Part shown: piece by piece, positions 6,407 to 9,261 of the stretch
Position numbering within the stretch: position 1 is the stretch's first letter
Layout: the number at the start of each line of letters is the position of its first letter
Assembly (NCBI GenBank): GCA_028874675.1
Contig: JAPPJA010000002.1
Coordinates: forward strand, 1 to 9,261
DNA length: 9,261 nucleotides
From: Chloroflexota bacterium
GTDB lineage: Bacteria > Chloroflexota > Dehalococcoidia > Lucifugimonadales > UBA3495
Reading direction: 5' to 3'
Program-made: the position numbers and the translations under genes
Notes under the pieces: model-generated
Database searches by the model: none
The model's input: only the letters and a program-made list of their open reading frames with translations
Told to the model about the DNA's origin: nothing

Positions 6407-6421
6407 TTGCCGTTGCGGCAA
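6407..6421. other. perfect inverted repeat before the MDR gene
   Basis: TTGCCG-TTG-CGGCAA lies 51 bp before the ATG at 6473. It is either a small hairpin or a candidate protein binding site. No clear -35/-10 pair is obvious next to it. Confidence 0.35.
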
Positions 6422-6472
6422 TACCAACGATCTGAATCACGGAAACAGGGACCATCGAGGGCATGAATAACC

Positions 6473-7453
6473 ATGAAAGCAGTCTGGTTTGAACAGAACG
6501 GCCCGGCGGAAGTTATGCAGGTCGGCGAAATGCCCGAGCCCGAACCCGGACCCGGCGAGGTCCGCATCAGGGTAGTCTCCTCCGGCGTTAACCCTTCGGA
6601 CTGGAAGCGTCGCCTGGGCACAACCTCCCCCATGGCCTTCCCCCGTGTCATTCCCCACCAGGACGGCGCGGGAGTTATTGACCGGATCGGCCCGGGTGTT
6701 CCGGCTTCCCGTGTGGGCGAGCGGGTCTGGCTTTTCGAGTCCCAGTTCGGCCGCCCCTTCGGCACCGCGGCGGAGTACACGGTACAACCCTCCGGTCATG
6801 TCGTCGCAATGCCCGATTCCATCTCCTTCGAGCAGGGCGCATGCCTGGGCGTGCCCGCCATGACCGCCCACCGTTGCCTGTTCGCCGACGGCCCCCTGGA
6901 GGGTAAAGTGGTCCTGGTGCCCGGCGGGGCCGGCGCCGTGGGTCACTACGCGGTCCAGGAGGCCAAACTGGCCGGGGCCACCGTCATCAGCACCGTCAGT
7001 TCCGACCACAAGGCTGCCATCGCCACCGCTGCCGGCGCCGACCACATCGTCAACTACCGGACCGAAGACGTGGTGGCCCGCATCATGGACATTACCGGCG
7101 GCGAGGGAGTTGACCACATCGCCGAGGTGGACTTCGCCGGCAACTTCCCGGTCACCAGCCAGGTCTTGAAGACCAACGGCGTGGTAGCAATTTATTCCTG
7201 GGGTCTCATCCAGCAGCCCCCGGTTCCCCTGCAGTTCCGCAACAGCAACACCCTGGTGCGAAACGTGCTGGTGTATGAAATGCCGGAGCCGGCCAAGGAA
7301 GCCGCCATCGCCGATATCACCGCCTGGCTGGAGTCCGGCGCCCTTTCCCATCAGGTCGGCCCCCACTTCCCGCTGCAGGAAACGGTGGCCGCCCACCTGG
7401 CCGTGGAGGGCGGCGCCATCGGCAATGTCATAGTCGATGTGGGGACCGTATAA
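6473..7453 (+). CDS. MDR-superfamily NADPH:quinone oxidoreductase-like enzyme
   Basis: This 326-residue cytoplasmic enzyme is of normal length for the zinc-independent quinone-oxidoreductase branch of medium-chain dehydrogenases. It shows the N-terminal GroES-like fold signature (VNPSDWKRR at 39-47; PHQDGAGVIDRIGPGV at 61-76), then a Rossmann nucleotide-binding loop GGAGAVG (151-157). It ends with AVEGGAIGNVIVDVG, the usual terminal strand pattern. No cysteine cluster for structural or catalytic zinc is present. Likely reaction: NADPH-dependent reduction of a quinone or an activated C=C bond; substrate not determined. The ATG at 6473 is preceded by GAGGG (6457-6461). The gene is flanked by the 100-bp repeat on the left and a 248-bp structured gap on the right, so independent expression is likely. 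Confidence 0.92.
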   Translation: MKAVWFEQNGPAEVMQVGEMPEPEPGPGEVRIRVVSSGVNPSDWKRRLGTTSPMAFPRVIPHQDGAGVIDRIGPGVPASRVGERVWLFESQFGRPFGTAAEYTVQPSGHVVAMPDSISFEQGACLGVPAMTAHRCLFADGPLEGKVVLVPGGAGAVGHYAVQEAKLAGATVISTVSSDHKAAIATAAGADHIVNYRTEDVVARIMDITGGEGVDHIAEVDFAGNFPVTSQVLKTNGVVAIYSWGLIQQPPVPLQFRNSNTLVRNVLVYEMPEPAKEAAIADITAWLESGALSHQVGPHFPLQETVAAHLAVEGGAIGNVIVDVGTV

Positions 7454-7701
7454 CCCCTTAAACGCAGCGCCGGAGGTTCCGAGACCGCCTGAACAACGCC
7501 TTTTGCCCTCGGGCCGGAAAGGCCTGGATGGGGTGTAAGTCCCCGATCTGCAGCTGAGGCTCATCCCGCGCCTATGGCCGTTCCCGCCTGGGTGGAACTG
7601 CTTTGAGCTGGCCAGGCTTTTCCTGGCGTGTCCCTATGCAAAAGCCGGGTTAATACCGTTCAGGTCCCAAAACCCCTTTTGTCTTCTATCGGAGGTAGGC
7701 T
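7454..7701 (+). other. structured intergenic leader before the MetE-like gene
   Basis: These 248 bp without a gene hold several hairpins on the plus strand: GGCC-GGAAA-GGCC (7512-7524), GGGG-TGTAAGT-CCCC (7530-7544) inside GGATG/CATCC (7526-7530, 7562-7566; the inner stem shares base 7530), and GCCAGG-CTTTT-CCTGGC (7611-7627). The GGTGTAAGTCC stretch faintly recalls the core of cobalamin riboswitches, which control metE-type genes, but the usual CCCGCNACTGT and AGCCAGGAGACC boxes are not clearly present. I call it a possible RNA leader, not a riboswitch. Confidence 0.3.
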
Positions 7702-7704
7702 TTG
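7691..7704 (+). promoter_or_regulatory. ribosome binding site deciding a TTG start
   Basis: GGAGG (7691-7695) sits six bases before TTG at 7702. The following residues MKGSDTRILTTHTGSLPRP place the family's N-terminal motif at the expected distance from the start. Confidence 0.85.
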
Positions 7705-8847
7705 AAAGGCAGTGATACCCGCATCCTGACCACCCACACCGGCAGCCTTCCCCGCCCTGAAGGTCTGGTGGATATGCTGGCCCAGGTGGCCCAGGGATCG
7801 TCCGTTGACGAGACCGCGCTGGAAGCCGCTTCCGGCGAGGCCACCAGGGCGGTCGTCGCTTCCCAGCTTTCCTCCGGGGTGGACGTCATTAACAACGGAG
7901 AGCAGTCCCGCGTCAGCTTCTCCACCTACGTCGTCCAGCGCATGGCCGGCTTCGGAGGCTCCTGGCAGCGGCGGGGCCACCGCGACCAGAACGAATTCCC
8001 CGGTGTTGTACGCCCCCGCCGGATTCAGCTGACCCGCGACATTCCCGCCTGCATCGGCCCCGTTTCCTACCAGCGCCTGGACCTGGTGGAAAGCGAATGC
8101 CGCCAGTTTCTGGACGCCGTCAACGCCGCCGGCGAGAAGCCCGAGGACCAGTTCATGACCGCCGCGTCCCCGGGTATCGTCGCCCTGACCCTCGGCAACC
8201 GGTACTACGACACCCACGAGGAGTACGTCTTCGCCCTGGCCGGGGAACTGCGCAAGGAATACGAGATTATCGTGGCCAACGGCCTCACCCTGCAGCTGGA
8301 CTGTCCCGACCTGGCCATGGAACGCCACGTTTCCTACCAGGACGAACCCCTTTCGGCCTTCCAGGAGGTCGTGGCCCTGCACATCCGCGCCATCAACCAC
8401 GCCCTGTCCAACATCCCCCGGGACCGGGTCCGGCTGCACGTTTGCTGGGGCAACAGCGAGGGTCCCCACATCTACGACGTGCCCCTGGAAGAAATTCTGG
8501 ACACTTTGTACGAGGCCAACGTGGGCGCGCTGGTTATGGAAATGGCTAACCCCCGCCACGGCCACGAGCATCGCGTGTATCGCGACCGACCCCTGCCCCA
8601 CGGCATGCTGCTGGTGTCCGGCGTCATAGACACCAAGACCAACTACGTGGAGCACCCCAGGCTGGTGGCAGACCGCCTCATTCAGGCGGTAGCCGCCGTG
8701 GATGGCGACCCCACTCGCCTGCTGGCCGGCACCGACTGCGGTTTCGACACCTCCGCCGGCTCCAATCGCGTAGTGCCCGAAGTGGTCTGGCTGAAACTGA
8801 AAGCCATGCGGGAAGGCGCCGAAATAGCCACCCGCGAGCTGTTCTAG
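7702..8847 (+). CDS. stand-alone MetE C-terminal-like zinc transferase
   Basis: This 381-residue protein is of the cobalamin-independent methionine synthase (MetE) catalytic-domain family, without the N-terminal half of full MetE. It opens with TTHTGSLPRP (10-19). The four zinc ligands expected of the family are visible: His246 and Cys248 in RLHVCWGN, Glu280 in LVMEMANPRH, and Cys346 in AGTDCGF. GVIDTKTNYVEHP (307-319) is a further family signature. Zinc would activate a thiol as methyl or alkyl acceptor. Similar stand-alone proteins are annotated as methionine synthase II or epoxyalkane:coenzyme M transferase, and the sequence alone does not choose between them. TTG start with GGAGG at 7691. 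It ends TTC-TAG inside the second 100-bp repeat, and a possible structured leader precedes it. Confidence 0.9.
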   Translation: MKGSDTRILTTHTGSLPRPEGLVDMLAQVAQGSSVDETALEAASGEATRAVVASQLSSGVDVINNGEQSRVSFSTYVVQRMAGFGGSWQRRGHRDQNEFPGVVRPRRIQLTRDIPACIGPVSYQRLDLVESECRQFLDAVNAAGEKPEDQFMTAASPGIVALTLGNRYYDTHEEYVFALAGELRKEYEIIVANGLTLQLDCPDLAMERHVSYQDEPLSAFQEVVALHIRAINHALSNIPRDRVRLHVCWGNSEGPHIYDVPLEEILDTLYEANVGALVMEMANPRHGHEHRVYRDRPLPHGMLLVSGVIDTKTNYVEHPRLVADRLIQAVAAVDGDPTRLLAGTDCGFDTSAGSNRVVPEVVWLKLKAMREGAEIATRELF

Positions 8848-8939
8848 CGGCTGTCGTCAAATTGAAGGTTGAAGTTGCCCTGGGTACCATTTCGTCGTTC
8901 CCGCGAAGGCGGGAACCTCGCCGGCTTCAGTCAAGATTC
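8840..8939 (+). repeat. 100-bp direct repeat, copy 2, with hairpin
   Basis: This is the partner of 6257-6356, about 88% identical with no gaps. It begins in the final codons of the MetE-like gene (gttctag shared) and carries the identical hairpin GTTCCCGC-GAAG-GCGGGAAC at 8897-8916. The two copies bracket the MDR and MetE-like genes in direct orientation. Confidence 0.85.
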
Positions 8940-9029
8940 GTTCTGTTTTCAAGCATGACGATCCAATTCGAAAAAATCGCCCGGGGGCTCAGCAGGCTTG
9001 AAATCATGGACTGGATACCAGCCCCGTCA

Positions 9030-9047
9030 TACCGGCGATAGCCGGTA
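9030..9047. repeat. palindromic repeat
   Basis: TACCGGC-GATA-GCCGGTA is a perfect 7-bp stem with a 4-base loop, embedded in a 'cgtcatACCGGC...GCCGGTAgCCAGGAATCC' context typical of dispersed palindromes. It probably folds in RNA; mobility is unproven. Confidence 0.6.
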
Positions 9048-9085
9048 GCCAGGAATCCTTGCTGTGTTTGGCCCTCATGCCCCGG

Positions 9086-9107
9086 AAGCCAGCAGGGCTT
9101 CTGGCTT
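9086..9107. repeat. short hairpin
   Basis: AAGCCAG (9086-9092), 8-base loop, CTGGCTT (9101-9107). It has no U tract after it on either strand, so a terminator role is doubtful. Confidence 0.4.
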
Positions 9108-9261
9108 GGGCCCGAATAACCCGTCTTGGGACACTGTGCCTTATCAACTCTGAACCGCTGGCATCCCAGGGCTCTCGCATGAAAAATTCGTCCTACAGCC
9201 GGCTAATATCCACAAGGCAAAAGTCATGTCGCCCTTGTATCTTGGCAGAGAAGGGATAGAG

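Larger units (their letters stand above)
8940..9261. other. repeat-rich tail without a gene
   Basis: The final 322 bp contain palindromes at 9030-9047 and 9086-9107 and no convincing coding region. The 66-residue open frame from 9059 lacks a ribosome binding site and any recognisable motif. Confidence 0.6.

Noticed and set aside
6437..7564. 375-residue minus-strand open frame
   Set aside because: It is the shadow of the MDR gene; composition is Gly/His/Asp-rich and no motif is present.
7611..7627. intrinsic terminator
   Set aside because: The GCCAGG/CCTGGC hairpin has its T run in the loop rather than after the stem, so it does not meet the terminator pattern.
7660..8655. 331-residue minus-strand open frame
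   Set aside because: It is antisense to the MetE-like gene, a by-product of GC-rich codon use, with no recognisable domain.
9059..9259. 66-residue open frame at the right edge
   Set aside because: There is no ribosome binding site or motif, and it overlaps a hairpin in repeat-rich sequence.

Overview
The window looks like a chromosomal stretch of an uncultured, GC-rich bacterium. I favour a Chloroflexota lineage of the SAR202/Dehalococcoidia kind. The reasons are a lipoprotein with a Pro/Thr/Tyr-rich YPTxTP stalk, a row of stand-alone catabolic-type enzymes with Shine-Dalgarno-led TTG and ATG starts, and many dispersed palindromic repeats. This taxonomic call is inference; no rRNA or marker gene is present.

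Left part (1-3214): a decayed IS630-family element. A frameshifted N-terminal piece of the transposase (about 392-631) and a frameshifted C-terminal piece (about 2740-2998) lie on the same strand. Between them, where the catalytic middle should be, sits an intact 700-residue lipoprotein gene (636-2738) encoding an RCC1-like propeller followed by a PQQ-like propeller. The roughly 200 bp upstream of the transposase N-terminus (217-413) recurs ungapped, about 75% identical, at 3011-3207, just after the transposase stop. This suggests a second, truncated IS copy head-to-tail with the first.

Middle (3185-4277): a minus-strand lipoprotein gene whose last codons fall inside the second IS remnant, then a 328-bp divergent intergenic region with a good sigma70-like promoter facing right.

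Right part (4278-8847): four plus-strand enzyme genes. They encode an alpha/beta hydrolase resembling C-C bond hydrolases, an Ldh_2-type NAD(P)-dependent malate/lactate-like dehydrogenase (TTG start at 5188), a zinc-free MDR/quinone-oxidoreductase-like enzyme, and a stand-alone MetE C-terminal-like zinc methyltransferase or thiol-transferase (TTG start at 7702). Gaps of 130-248 bp hold palindromic elements, so they read as a neighbourhood of separately expressed catabolic genes rather than a tight operon. A shared small-molecule degradation route is possible but not shown by the sequence.

A 100-bp repeat with a perfect 8-bp hairpin follows both the dehydrogenase and the MetE-like gene and includes the Phe-stop codons of each. 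The last 414 bp (8848-9261) carry repeats and no convincing gene.
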